A DNA stretch of 64,000 bases, from positions 34,592,145 through 34,656,144 of the forward strand of contig NC_049903.1 of assembly GCF_001411555.2 (NCBI RefSeq), in the 5' to 3' direction. The notes beneath the pieces are model-generated. The model was not told the origin of the DNA. It worked only from the letters and a program-made list of their open reading frames with translations, and did not search any database. The position numbers were made by a program, and so were the translations under genes. How positions within the stretch are numbered: position 1 is the stretch's first letter; each line of letters opens with the position of its first letter. This DNA is from Juglans regia (lineage: Eukaryota > Streptophyta > Magnoliopsida > Fagales > Juglandaceae). Positions 37,974 to 50,839 of the stretch are shown here, piece by piece.

Positions 37974-38144
37974 GAAAGAATCCTAACTGATTTTGACATT
38001 TGTACAAACATGTGATGTGCTCTGCAGTGCACTATCATTTGCACCAGAGTCTGTTACAGCAGCTGCCAAAACATTACAAACAAAACCAAGATAATTACAA
38101 ACGTACCAATAGGTCACATATCAAGCCTATTCTAAGTTATTCCA
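37895..38144 (-). repeat. Shared LTR: 5' LTR of Copia A, next to the pol end of Copia B
   Basis: Matches 33684-33969 with few changes apart from shorter (TA)n. The similarity continues past the likely LTR end, in 38145-38300 compared with 33970-34130 (blocks encoding PATPPNDINTLSSS and PAAPPDDFNTLSSS), because a second Copia pol end lies directly beside it. Confidence 0.8.
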
Positions 38145-39276
38145 AATGATTCCAAGGTAGTGGCAGTTGTGGTGGAGTTGTTGTCCTTTGTAGATGTTAT
38201 GGTGATGTCGTATGATGAGGAAAGCGTGTTAATGTCGTTTGGTGGAGTAGCTGGAATATTTTTCAAATTGGGAAGCAGAGTGGCTGACTCAATATGAGGA
38301 GTCACGGCAAATGTCTCTATACGCCACCGCAATCTCAAGGGGAATTCACGTACATTGAGGGTTGTCTATAGAATTGCAAACTTGGCAGTCGAAAGTGGTT
38401 TGGTGAATGTGTTGTCTACTTGATCCTTGGAGCCTTGGAGGAAATGGGTTGTTTGGAGGCAACCAGGTCACGGACAAAATCTATCTCTATTCCAATGTGT
38501 TTTGTTCATGCATGGAACAACGAATTCAATGTGAGATATTTGCAGCGATGTTGTCACACCAAAGAATCGGTGACTTGGAGAGAAAGATACCCAATTCAGT
38601 GAGTAGAGATCTAAGCCACATGAGTTCAGTAGCTGTGAGTGCAATAGCCCATTATTCGGATTCGGTGCTTGAACGAGACAATATTCGTTGTTTACGAGAG
38701 TTCTATGATATGAGATTCTATCCAAGATAAATACAGTAGCCGCTGGTGGAGTGGTGATCATCAGGACAGTTGGCCCAATCAACTTCCAAGAATGCTTCAA
38801 GTGTGAGGGAGTTGCACCATCTAAGTAGGAGACCATGGTCCATGCTATTTCCATAGTATCACAGAATACCATGGTCCTTGCATTTCTAGAAAACTTAGAT
38901 AAAGATGTGGTGGATGACTTAGGAGAGCTTACTGGTTTGGCATTGTGCATGGTTGTTTTCTTAAGCAGGTCTGTTATGTACTACCGTTGGGAGAGATACA
39001 TGCCAGACGAATCTGCAAGGACCTCAACACCAAGGAAATAATGAAAGGACATGTTGTAGTTGTGTGATCAATTACATTATGGAAGAAGAGTTCGGCCTAG
39101 TCACCAAGATATCGTCAACGTAAATTAACAACCATAATTAAATTCGGGCCAGATTTTTGGATAAAGAGAGAGGTGTCAAATTTGTGCCCAACGAAGCCAA
39201 TTTGTAGTAGGAAGTTACTAAGTCGATAATACCAGACCCATGGTGTTTATTTGAGACCATAAATAGCTTTGCAGAC

Positions 39277-42200
39277 TGTGACACCCCCAATCCTCACTTG
39301 GGATGGAACAGAGACTTAGAGCGTCAGGACATGCAACATAAGGTTGCATACTTCAGTTCATGACAATTAATATGCAATGCATTCTAGTATACAACAAGCA
39401 GTATGCAATAATCGCGGCAGAAATAAAAGGTTAAGGTGAAAAATATGACAGAATAACTAAAACATTCCAACTTCATTAGATAATCATCATGTTCAAAATA
39501 CTAAAGTAGCACAGACTTATATACAAAGTCATATCATTATCTTCATGCGATCAAAGGCATAAAAGACTTGGGCTATTAACATCAAAATTAAGTCCAGCTT
39601 CCTCTCCAGATCTAGCTCCTCCTCAATCATACGAATCCAGTATTCCATCAATTTTGTCCTAGTCGATCCTTGACACAACTTCTATCATTCTGAGTGGAAT
39701 GATAGTGGTCCCATAAAAGGATGTGATTTACTCTAAATCTTAGTAAATTAAACAACTATGTAACAAAAAGATAAATCAATCATGAAAAATGATAAATATG
39801 CAATGCATGAGATGCAAAAAATCAGTATGTATGTCTTCCATTCAGATTTTTTCAACATCTTTTAAAACTATAGAGACATTGGTTTTGACTCAGTAAGTAA
39901 TTTCGTCATCATTTTTTAGAAGGCATAACTTCTTCATAAAAATTTTATCATAAACTTTCATCATCATAGACTTACATCATTATCTTAATTAATAACATAA
40001 CGTGTGGTAATGTCATAATTCCCCATATGCACTGTGAGTATCTGTCGGTGACCGTAGTATAACTTACGTTGAAACTACGTTGTCTATAGACTCGTTCTCA
40101 ATGTATTGGTAAATAACATAATATCATAAAAATTATAACGTGTACATCCACCAGCGTTAGATGTCATAACATGTTGATTTCGCTTGAGCGTTCTTTAAAA
40201 AAAACTTATTCGAAGCCTGTTAATTATTGTTCGTCAACCCGGGGGTTACCACGACATTATTAAACACTCCAGAGTGGATAGAGGAGTTACACCAGGATAA
40301 TTCCCCATCCTCTCCTTTAAAAAAATAGTTTTCATGTTATGCTTTAAAAAAATATTTTTCATGGCATGTGCATATGTAGTAAATTTCATGAAAAAAAAAT
40401 CACATTTATAAATGTAATATGCAAAAATGGTGAAAATGTCATATGTTATGTAAGTATGCATTCAATGTGTCATATAACATGATAATTTATGCTCAAAATA
40501 ATAATTGAAGAATAAATAAATCATTTATCAATAATTCATAAAAAATTTATCAAGGTGTGAGTTAGAAACTAATTTACAAACTTTCAGAAAAATTTGAAAT
40601 TAGAGTCATAGCTGCATAAATCATGTGTATACTAAGTTAGGGTTAATACTCTTATGGATAGATTTAAAATCAAAGGTTTCATAAATTTGGTATTTACAAA
40701 AATATCCCTCGACTTTCAAAAATTGTTATTTAGGCCCTAAATTTTTACTAATTGCAAACGAACTTTAAATTTAACCAAATTTCATAAATTTTATATTTTT
40801 GGCATTTTAAAACCATATGTACCCTTGAATTTTTAAAATTCAAAGTGAAACTTGTCCAATTAGTCCCAACCCGTGGCATGCATCCCAGTTGATGCCTATG
40901 TATATTTTCAACTATTAATCTATATGAATGCATGCATATGAGATTTTCTTTAATCACTAATGATCATTAACATCTTTAGGGATATTATGAAATCTAATCC
41001 TTAAGTAATCAAGTTCATCCCAACACTTAATCAAAATTAAGAAATCATTAATCACCAATATGCTTAAAACAGATTCATGTTTGATAATCAAGACAAGATG
41101 ATTTAAAACCTTTCATGGCATGCTTCTAATCACAAATTTAACCTTTCATAATCATGTTAGGACAATGTAAGATCATATCAAATCATGCTTAGGACATGTC
41201 ATAGCTAAATTTCCAATTAATAACATTCCTTTAATTGACCTGATTTTGCATTAAGTATCATAACCTTCTTAAAACTCAACCAAATTTCATACAAAAACTT
41301 GTAAACAAAGCTTTAAATGCTAGCTAAGATCAAAAGGAAGAAAACTTACAAATTTCGTGGTCTTCCAAGTACTTTAGACTGCCTTAAACAAGAATACTCA
41401 AGAACTCACAAAAACTCACTCGGTTTGCACTCTTTTGCTCTCTAAGAAGAGGAAATGCTCTCAAGGCTCAAGTGGATGCTTGGAGCTGTGGTGTGGGTGA
41501 AATGAGAAGGGGAGGGAAGTATTTATAGGTGGCCAAGGGGTGAGGGGCGTTGGCTTGGGTGCTTGGTAATTGGGTGAAGTGGGAGGTGCTCAAATTTGGA
41601 AAATTTCCAGATTTGCTTGCATGAGCTTAGGTCACTTGCGCAGAATGAAATGGTACTCTAAACCACTATCATTTTCTCTCCACAGTAGCTACAAGGGTAT
41701 TGTAGATGAATCCAGGTCGTGGGGCATCATTTGGGTGGCAGAAGGTCCCTCAAACCACTCTTGAAAACAGGTGGATGGAGGTGGTTTTGTGGTGGTAGAA
41801 AATCAGTTCGGTTTTGAATGTTTCTGGGCAGAAAAAAGGAGTCAAAATCCTTTATGATTGTCATAGCACTTCTTGGTGATTGGGTGGATAAGGAGGTGGC
41901 ATGGGGTGGTGGTGCAAACCATGGCAGGAGGCTAGTTCAAATTCAATCAAATGGTTTCTACACAAATTAGACCAAGGTGCACCATGTTTGGTTCTTTGCG
42001 TTGGTTGATGCAACCAATTTCGTCCAAGGCTCAAACTAAGTTTGAGAGGGTCTCATGAGGTGTTTAAAAATCATATTACCCTTGAAGACAAACCACAAAA
42101 ATGTTGGGCCCAATGGCAAAACAGTCCAAGCATTACAAAGGGTAATACACAAAATCGATTAAAGCATGGTTTGAGCTTGTTATGTCATTTTTCTTAATGA

Positions 42201-42816
42201 CATATGAGATGGTTTAACTATGATATTAACATGGTCTAATCATGATTTAAATGAGTATTAATTCAAGAAAATTTGAATTAAAAATTTTAAGAAAAAATTA
42301 AGCATGATTAAGCTTCAAAGCGTTGTTTAAAGTGCACTAACCTCAAGTATGATGGTTAATAGTCTTAGCCAATTTTCAAAACTTAATTTTGGTACTTTGA
42401 GTGTGATTTGAGCTTAAGAAAACCAATGGTATAGTGTATTGAACCTTGGTCTTTGAATAATGAAATGAGTCCAAACATGGTTTTGGGTCATATGGGCTTG
42501 AAAATGGCTAAGGGTCCAATCTACACCAAATGCCTCATACCTTCTTATACTTGGGCCAAGACTAGCCTTGATTTCCTAAGGACTTGATTCAAGATTTTTC
42601 TTGGACTAGGCCCATTAATGCACTTGGGTCCTTCCTAAAAAGTCTCACCAAAATTACTAATAGGCTTGCCTCTCTAATCCTTAGCTCATTAACACTAAGT
42701 ATCAACATTAATGCTAATCCCACAATCAACCTTAATAAAAGTGATTAACCCATAATTAAAAACCTAATCTAGAGTACTTAATGGTTAATCAAAGGTTAAT
42801 TAAGAGGGGTGTTACA
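39277..42816 (-). mobile_element. Probable solo LTR (3.54 kb) inserted in Copia B
   Basis: Ends are TGTGACACCCCC on the left and GGGGTGTTACA on the right, the inverted TG..CA borders of a plant LTR. The left flank is CAGAC and the right flank CCGAG, each one change from CAGAG. Removing the element and one copy restores an uninterrupted Copia RT frame at this point, so this is a true 5-bp target duplication. A minus-strand TATA box (CTATAAATAC, 41527-41518) and a CT-rich transcribed-looking stretch support minus orientation. No gag or pol inside. Confidence 0.78.
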
Positions 42817-43303
42817 CCGAGATGACACACATGATTTGGGAATGAAGGATATGTGAAGCCCAGAAGTTGTGCCATGTACACATTTTCTGATAAAATGCCA
42901 TGTAGGAAGGCATCTTTGACATCGAGTTGTCTTATAGGCCAATTGTGTGAGATAGCTAGAGATAGTATTGTACAAATAGTCACTGGTTTACTCACTGAGC
43001 TAAATGTCTATCCAAAGTGAACTCATTCTTGTTGGTGAAAACCCTTAGCGACAAGGCAGACTTTATATCTTTCAATGGATCCATTAGCTTTTCACTCGAT
43101 ACGAAAAATTCATTTGCAACCCATAAGGTTCATGTAGGGTTCAGAGGGTACGAGTGTCCATGTATCATTTGTTAACAGGGCTTGAAATTCATCATTCATA
43201 ACTTGTCTCCATTTTGGATATTTTGAGGCCTGAGTAAAACAGATGGACTCATCTAGATAAGGCTCAATGGTAGCAATTGAAGCTTGTGGCGGTGGAGAAG
43301 AGA

Positions 43304-43930
43304 TTAGGCTAGGAAATAGTTCTTTGGGCTAATAGATGTTGTTGCAGGCCCGTGTCTGCATGTGATGCCGAATAGGTGCTTGGGAGCAGGTAGATCCATA
43401 GGCAGTGGTCGTGGACTACATAATAGGCTGACTGGACTTGTGACGTAGGAGGCTAGGGTGATTGTTGGATCTGTATAGAAGAAGGAAGAGTAACAGTTTT
43501 GGATTGCAAGTTCTACAAAATAGAGAAATTGTGAGTGGCAAATGGGAAGATAGTTTCGTTGAAGACCACATTGCCATTTTTGGCAATCTAGATGTGATTT
43601 GTGGAGATCCAAACATTTATAACCCTTGTGGTAAGGGCTATAGCCAATGAATACACATGGATGGGAACAAAACTCAAGTTTATGATAATTGTATGGTTTG
43701 AGATGTGGCCAATACGCATAGTCGAATGATTTGAGGAAGTTGTAATCTGGGGAGTGCTTGTAAAGGAGTTGGAAGGGAGATTTTTCTTGGGTTACAAGTG
43801 AAGATAGTCGGTTGATAAGGTAGGTGGTGTAGCAATGCCAAAACGGCAATGCCTCTTCCCAATACAGTTTTGGTATTGATGCATGAGCAAGTAAGTTGAG
43901 TCTCGTTTCAACTATCTGGCGATGTTGCAT
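43304..43930 (-). pseudogene. Copia B integrase C-terminal part
   Basis: Open for 208 codons, with ETRLNLLAHASIPKLYW, ALPFWHCYTTYLINRLSS, SPDYNFLKSFDYAYWPHLKP and FCSHPCVFIGYSPYHKGYKC. These are the integrase C-terminal blocks of plant Copia polyproteins. Upstream catalytic parts are in 43931-44273 and broken. Confidence 0.88.
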
Positions 43931-44273
43931 TCAACAGACTCATTTTGTTTATGCATATGTAGGCATGTGACTATATGGACAATGCCTATGGTTTGAAACA
44001 AGGTGGGACGGGGTCGGTATTCACATCCCCAATTAGATTGAATTTGTTTGATATTGCGGTAGAATTTACGTTCAACCATGGTCCGAAAATGTATAAATGT
44101 TTTTAGCACTTCTGACTTGAGGCAATAGGGTAAAACCAGATATATTTGAAATAATCATCAATGAAAACAATGTAGAATCTATTTCCATTAGTTGAAAGTT
44201 GGGGAAATGGGCCTCATACATCAGTGAAGAGAAGATCTAAGGGACCCGATGAAATGTGCGTCCTTGTGGTGAG

Positions 44274-47200
44274 ATTTTAGAAAATAATTTTAGAAAACGA
44301 GATGAGAATTGTTGAACTTTTTAAAACTTTTTCTCTTTCTTTCCCAGAATATAAAATTTTCTATGTTTTAAAATTAAAGCATGCTCTATAAATTAAAAGA
44401 GAGTTTACAGTGGAAATCATTAAATTAAATTAAAAGTCATTTTACAAAAATCTACTTTCAAACATTACATAAAACGTGCCTACGCTTCTGTCACTCTTCC
44501 CTTCAGCCATATCTATTCTGACGCTTCTTACTTATTTTGTTCCTGGGAGTGGGGGACATACATAAAAACAAAATAAGTTGAATACTCAATAAACATTACT
44601 TCATATTGTAAAAATATACTAACATAGATTCTCATTCATGCATTTAAAATTCATCTACATACTTTACATAAAACATTCATTTCCTTTGAAAATATTACAA
44701 AGTGGACTTTTTCTTTAAAATGGTTTTCATTTCTCATAAAATATTTCTCACACCTTGTACATTTCTCATAACGAGCCAAAATATTTCACAACATTTAATT
44801 AACTCTTATCACTTTTCTTCTGGCCAGTACACACTGTTACACCTCGTGTGTTGGGGTTAGCGGTCTTTTAGCCCGGATTCTGCCCGTGGCCATAGGTTGG
44901 GAATCACTTTCAGTCAGGGAGTAGCACTGGGTGCACTACCAATATTATTTAACCGGCATTGCAATCTGCTCAGTCCATTGGTACCATCATTCATTCAGTC
45001 ATGGTCATTACATATTTTCATACATTAAAACATTCATTACTTTCCTTTCCTCTCAGTCATTTCCTTTTCATTCATTTCATAAACATCATTCCATTTCATT
45101 TCATAAATATCATTTAAAAGCATAAGCATAAACATCATCAGTAAAATCATTTCATAGCATGCTTTAAACATCCTTTCATAACATCATTTAAACTTCATTT
45201 TATAGCCTCATTTAAACATCATTTCATAAAATCATTTAAATACACTTTCATCATATCATTTCTTAGCATCAAATATAAATCTCAACATTTCATTCCATGG
45301 AAAATAAATACAATAGCTACTACATATATCATCCATTCATATGCATACAACTATTACTTTGGGTGCATAAATAGGGGTTACCAAAGAAGGCCATTACATA
45401 TATATACATTTAAATATGAATACTTAGCATACTTTCATAAAACATTATTATATTCTCTTTCATTGCATAAAAAGAACATTTTTCATAAAAGCCTTTTATT
45501 TTTATTTTCGTATCATTTAGAAAACTCTAAAAGAGTATAAACATAATGCTTATATGGACTCCATGCTATTTTCATTTCATTCAATCCATTCATGTGCGTG
45601 TCAAATGACAACTTACATGCATATAAACATTAACATAATTTCATTTTCAAGTACGTAAGCAACTAAAATTCTAAAAATGCATAAACTACTCTTGACTTGG
45701 ACTTCCTTCACTTGGACATACTCTACTATCCATGTCCATCCTCCATACTTTCCTTTATCACCATTCTCTAAATTCTCAAACCCATAGCTTGGGACCCACT
45801 AGAGGTCACATTTCAAACATATCATTCTATTTCATGTTCTTATCATTTAAAGTGAACCTCATTGATTTATTTGAAAGGTTATGACACACTATGACCTTTA
45901 TCACACTCTTCCTACCAAACATCTATTTCAATGTATAACTTAAATTGACCAAGTTATACAACTCAATCCTAGTTAATACATACATCTCTTCCTACATTCA
46001 TGCATAATCTAATTAACACTTCATCATAATCCAAACTAAGTATAATACATAACTTTAAGCTAACTCTGAGACTTAAACATCGTGTACTCATACTTAAGAC
46101 AAATTATCCATTACATATGGTAAATCTGTCCGGTACATACATCCAACTAATTTATACATGTACCCTACCTTCTTTATTACCTAAGATCAACATACATCTT
46201 ACTAAAACATCTGCTTGTCTAAACAAGTTTCATACACACCGACACTAACATTCAACTTAAACCCAACCAACATAACACTTCACATGAATACAACCATATC
46301 ACATTGCACCACATCCCATCGCTTCACACAGTTCACAACCACTTCCAAAACTGCACAGTGATCCCTTCACTTCACATGGCATCCGACCTCTTCATAACTA
46401 CACAATCACTCCATCATTCACACAACACAACTTCACATTTAATCCAGTCAGTTCGTAACATATCGCCATATCACTACTACGTCACAACTGCACAACAACA
46501 TTGTCACTTCACACTACGCACAACCACAACACAAACTACACAATAATGCTCATCACTTCAAACTACACAGCCACATCACAAACTACTCCACAGAGCACCG
46601 TTCATAGTAATCCCACCACTTCATAATCACAACCCACAGTTCAGAACACAACATATTTCACAATATTCCATTTCAACTTCACAAACATAATAATTCTCGT
46701 GATAAAGTGATAAAGATTTATACTCAAGATTAAGAGGCTGAAATTGTTGTGTCGCTTGCTGTCCGATAAGGTCTCATGGTGGTGACTACATACTTGCAAT
46801 GAGGGGTTGGGTTGAGGCTTGGTGGCCACTGTCATGACCTTAAAAATAGGGGTTGTTTGGGTGGCTAAAGTTATGGTTTGGCGGCTATGGGTGTGTTACA
46901 AAAAGTGCGACGATTGTGGTCTCACAATGGTAGTTGATGACTAGTGAGTGGCAGTTGGGCTTACCGTGTACGGTGGAGACGGAGAGGTGTGTGTGTGCGT
47001 GTGTTGGAGGCCGATTGAGGGAGGAGGGAAAAGAGAGAGAAATGGAGAAGGGGATCTAGGCATTGAAGTTGGGCGATTGATTGCCATGGACTGGCGTTGC
47101 GGACGGTGGTTGGCTGTGCTGCAAGCGGCTGTGGCTAGCAGACAATGATAAAACAGAGGGGGTGAGATACGGAAGGGCTGTCAAAGGCATTGGAGTTGAG

Positions 47201-47896
47201 TGGGGTACAACAGTGGCTTATGGATTGAGCTTTCAATGGTTGGCCAGTGATGTGCGAGTGAGGAGACGGTGCAGTCAATGGCGGCGTGGCTGGGTTGTGG
47301 TGGAGGCGTGCTGGGGAGTTTCTGCTAGGGGGAGGGCACCTGGAGGGAGGTGAGGGAGAGAAGAAAGGAAATTAAGGCTTTGGAGGGAATTAATCTAGGC
47401 CATACATCAAAGGGTTCCTAAACTAGATCCAATGGTAGAAATTAAACACAAAGAGAATGAAAATAAACTAAATAAAAGAAGTAAAGAAATGAAACTAAAA
47501 TGAAAAGGGACTATATTTAGAAATTTAACTTTGGTTTCTAAATCCCAAAATCATATTTTTCATCATAAAATAAATTCTTGAAGTTTACTAAATACTTTTA
47601 TGAGAAATAAAATAATCTAAATAAGTAAATTTTTTAACATAAAATAAAATGGTGAATATTACATAATATTCCTAAAGAAATAAAATTATTTAAATAAAAT
47701 AATTTGCTAAAACTATGTTATTCCTGGGGCTCCAAAATATAAAAAGGCATATTTGAAATATGAAATTTGTTCAATAATACTTGGACATTTATAATATTTT
47801 GAGGATTTTAAAATATTCAGCTCGCTTTAAAAATCATATACTAAATTTAAAACACAAATTGAAGATTTAAAACGTAAATGCGAGACTCGTGACCAA
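44274..47896 (-). mobile_element. Second LTR-like insertion of about 3.6 kb in Copia B
   Basis: Interrupts Copia B between its GAG-pre-integrase and integrase parts. Possible ends TGGTGAGATTTT (left) and GACTCGTGACCA (right) are inverted TG..CA borders, but no matching target duplication was found, so the limits are approximate. Long AT-rich half with CATTTCATAAAC-type repeats (44950-45260), a block with GTTAGCGGTCTTTTAGCCCG, and a GC-rich half (46940-47360) on the right. Overall layout is like 39277-42816 and 62482-64000. No pol sequence recognised. Confidence 0.55.
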
Positions 47897-48460
47897 TCGA
47901 AAGGAAAAGGAGCTGTTGGTCACACCAGAGGAGACATAAGGAGATGAGAAGAATGGAAGACGATGACTCTTGCCTAATTGACATGCATTACATACCAAAT
48001 GAGGATTATTGGACACACTAGCTAACTAAAACTTGGAAACAACTTGTCGAATAGTTCAAAAAGCGGGATGGCCTAGTCGTGAATGACATTGATCAAGTGG
48101 AGCACGTTGACAAATGTACGCTGTGGATTGGGGCTAAACTGGATGTAATGAGTGGAGTGTGTAGAGACCATTACTGTTGTTGGCTTTGAGAAGGGTGACT
48201 CCCGAGGATCGATCATTGACATAAAAGAAAAGAGGCTGAAATTCAAAATAAACTTGGTTATCCTTTGTGAATTGGTATACAAAGAGTAAACTTTTGCTAA
48301 TGCGCGGAACATGAAGAACATTCTTTAAGAAAAAAGGTTTGGAGGAAGATTATAGAATAAAAGAGCCAATATGGTGTATATGCAAATCTTGATCATTGCC
48401 TATGTGAACTTGATTTGGTCTTGTGTAGTCCTCAACATGTAAATTGAGATTGTTCAGATC

Positions 48461-49511
48461 CTATGTAATATGGTTGGAGGCCCCAATATCTAGGTACCAT
48501 GCAAAGTCAGATTGTGATGAGTTAGCAGCAACATAGGCTTGAGGTTGTTGGTTGGCCTGATACTTCTGGTCAAAACAATGCCAACAAGTGGAGGCAGAAT
48601 GTCCAACCTTGAAACATATCTGACATGAAGGTTTGGGTGTGTTATGAGGATGAGAGAAAAAAGTACGGCCGCGACCTCGTCCATAGGATCGGTTGTTTGA
48701 TGAGTTTCCACCACAACCACCTTGATTGGAGGAACACTGATTTGAGGATCTAGTAGACATGTTTGTCGAGGGACCATGTACGTCATCAGAGGGAGCCTAT
48801 TGGTCAAGGTGCATTTCATGCCTCAAGAGATGACCAAAAAGTTCATCAAGAGACATTGATTCCTTGTGAATAAAGACTGAAGTGACTAATGAGTCGTAGT
48901 CAGATAGAAGGCCTACGATGATGTAGGAAGTGAGTTCTGAGTCACCAAGGGATTGACCAAAGGTAGCAAGTACATCGGCATGTGCCTCGACTTTCTAAAA
49001 GTAATCTGAGATAATAAGATTGCTTTTCTTGAGAGTGGCAAGTTGAAGGCGGGTGTGCATGATGTGAGCATTGGAATGTGTGGAGAACATGCGTTCGAGA
49101 GTGGTCCAAAGATCCCGAGAGGTATTTATACCGACGACTTGATTGAGGACTGATTCATAAAGAGTGGAAAGAAGGGTACTCATAATGAGTTGATCTTGTT
49201 CATACTAGAAATCATATTTTGGATTGGAGGATGAAGGGTCAATAAGAAATTGGGAGGGAGGAGATATCTAGCCATGAGCATAGTGGAAGAGTTTCTGGCT
49301 TTTGAGATAGGGAACTAATTGTGTTTTTCAGGAGAGAGGTAGTTGTGTTTGGTGAGCTTGACTTGTATGTGATGGGGGTGGGGTGGCGTGAGGGTGGAGA
49401 CATGGCGGAGAGTAGAAGAATCAGACGAGGTGCTGGATTGTTTGTTGTGTACGTTTTTAGCAAAGTGGACAATTCCATCCTAATTAGCGAGCTGGCCGGC
49501 TTGTCGAGCAA
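48461..49511 (-). pseudogene. Copia B gag, zinc knuckle and protease start
   Basis: Frames 49511-49239, 49183-48995 and 48760-48461. The middle one has SRDLWTTLERMFSTHSNAHI and LQLATLKKSNLIISDYF, typical of the UBN2-type gag. The last has RGRGRTFF, the knuckle CQICFKVGHSASTC and the protease site WYLDIGASNHIT (aspartate kept). Stops and frameshifts in between. Confidence 0.85.
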
Positions 49512-49520
49512 AGGAATATA

Positions 49521-49765
49521 TATATATAATTATACATACAACTGTGTAGTGTGTAAACGCTGCATAATCATTTTGAAAAAGAAAAAATTAATTTTTTTCA
49601 TGTCGGTCCTATGTTTTATTCATTTTTTTCAAAGCAATTACGCAGGGTTGCACAATTCACGGTTGCAAATATATTTTCTATATATATATAAACACACATA
49701 CACACACACATACACATATATAAGAGCAGGATGATGATGACACTCATGATATGTATATTATATAA
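49521..49765. other. Spacer with simple repeats
   Basis: TA- and CA-rich sequence (about 49678-49722) between the Copia B gag end and the minus-strand Helitron terminus. No gene. Confidence 0.4.
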
Positions 49766-50062
49766 CTAGAACAGTTGCGACGTGCAAAGTACATTTGCCT
49801 AGTCAGGTGATTTTATTTTAATAAAACTTTTATGATTTTGTAAAAAGAAAAAATTGATTATTGAATAATTTAATGCTTTTAAAAAAGTGTTAGTAAATAT
49901 GTTTGGATAATGATAGTTTAGTGAAGTATAATAATTACATGTTTAGATAGATTAGAAGACAAAAATATAAGTTCAAAATATATCATAGTTTAATACAAAT
50001 TTAGGAAGTTTAACAAAAAGATTAGTTCAAAATGATAGGTGGCTCGTTTGTTATGCAATTGA

Positions 50063-50650
50063 TCATTCTACATCATTTTGTACACGATCAATTGAGAGGG
50101 CATTGATGTTTTTGTATTGTTGTTGCTTTTGTCGATCAGGGTCTGCACCAAGTTGAATCATCCATTTTTTTTGTAAAACTTGTGTTGCAATACTCTCCAA
50201 ATTTGGTAAATGTTCCTAAATTTAAAAAAAGAAAAATTATTTAGATAATTATTGTTTTTAAAGAGATGAAGGTGTTAATATTAAAATTTGATTTTAAATA
50301 ATGATTTTTAAAATAAAAATTTTAGAAGAGAAATACTTCACTAGTGTGATTCATGAAATCAATTGCTGAGTACCCTAATGCTTCTTGTGTAATTTAAACA
50401 AACAAAACTGCACCTAGTTGTCTTGTACCATCATCAACTTCAATATATGCTTGACAGCTATAAGTGATTGAAATATGATTTTGTGTGCAAAGTAATAGAA
50501 ATTATATATTGAATTTTTTTTTTTTGTAAATGACTTAGATTGAAAAATTGAAGAATGCATACCGTGGTTGTGAAATATTTGTGTGTTTGCAATAATTACA
50601 AACAAATGTTTTATTGTATTCATAACATGTTCCTTTGTTAGCTAGTGCAT
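50063..50650 (-). pseudogene. RPA1-like (replication protein A, C-terminal) remnant of the Helitron
   Basis: Minus-strand exon pieces. One has the zinc-ribbon part TCYEYNKTFVCNYCKHTNIS then QPR with a donor (CG|GTATGC, about 50565). A second has CQAYIEVDDGTRQLGAVLF, a third ITQEALGYSAIDFMNHTSE, and a last one KKWMIQLGADPDRQKQQQY ending at a stop near 50067. This is the order of the C-terminal OB fold of RPA large subunits and of RPA genes in plant Helitrons. In-frame stops show decay. Confidence 0.72.
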
Positions 50651-50839
50651 GAGAGGTAAAAAAATATTTGGTACAAGTCAACCACAATTATCTTACGTTT
50701 TACCTAGAATCATACTTTCTACATTCAATTAAAGACAAATATTTAGATAAAGTCTTTAAATACATGCTTACATTAGAAATTTCTATGATTTATTACCGAG
50801 AATAAGATTTTACCGTCATGAGTTGAAAATCATTATTCT

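Larger units (their letters stand above)
33684..38144 (-). mobile_element. Ty1/Copia retrotransposon A, both LTRs present, decayed
   Basis: Minus-strand element with matching LTRs at 33684-33969 and 37895-38144. The primer-binding-type motif TGGTACCAGAGTTGGAATC (complement of about 37877-37895) directly follows the right-hand (5') LTR. Reading right to left: gag with zinc knuckle, protease, GAG-pre-integrase, integrase and reverse transcriptase, in the Copia order. Frameshifts occur between all of them. The exact outer bases of the LTRs are approximate, since no clear polypurine tract or TSD was seen. Confidence 0.88.
38145..49520 (-). mobile_element. Ty1/Copia retrotransposon B, split by two insertions
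   Basis: Minus-strand Copia remains lying behind Copia A. RNase H and late RT are at 38145-39276, with early RT (AISHNWPIRQLDVKDAFLHG) at 42817-43120. The integrase end (AHASIPKLYWEEALPFWHCY, then YLINRLSS) is at 43304-43930, more integrase at 43931-44273, zinc knuckle and protease at 48461-48760, and gag at 48995-49511. Two insertions (39277-42816 and about 44274-47896) split it. No LTR is seen on the right, near 49520. Many stops; an old copy. Confidence 0.85.

Noticed and set aside
39277..42816. DNA transposon reading of the TGTRACACCCC inverted ends
   Set aside because: The 5-bp target duplication, TG..CA borders and internal TATA box fit an LTR better than a TIR transposon.
46948..47353. 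Gly/Arg-rich frames in the second LTR-like insertion
   Set aside because: GC-rich LTR-type sequence gives open frames by composition. No gag or other domain seen.
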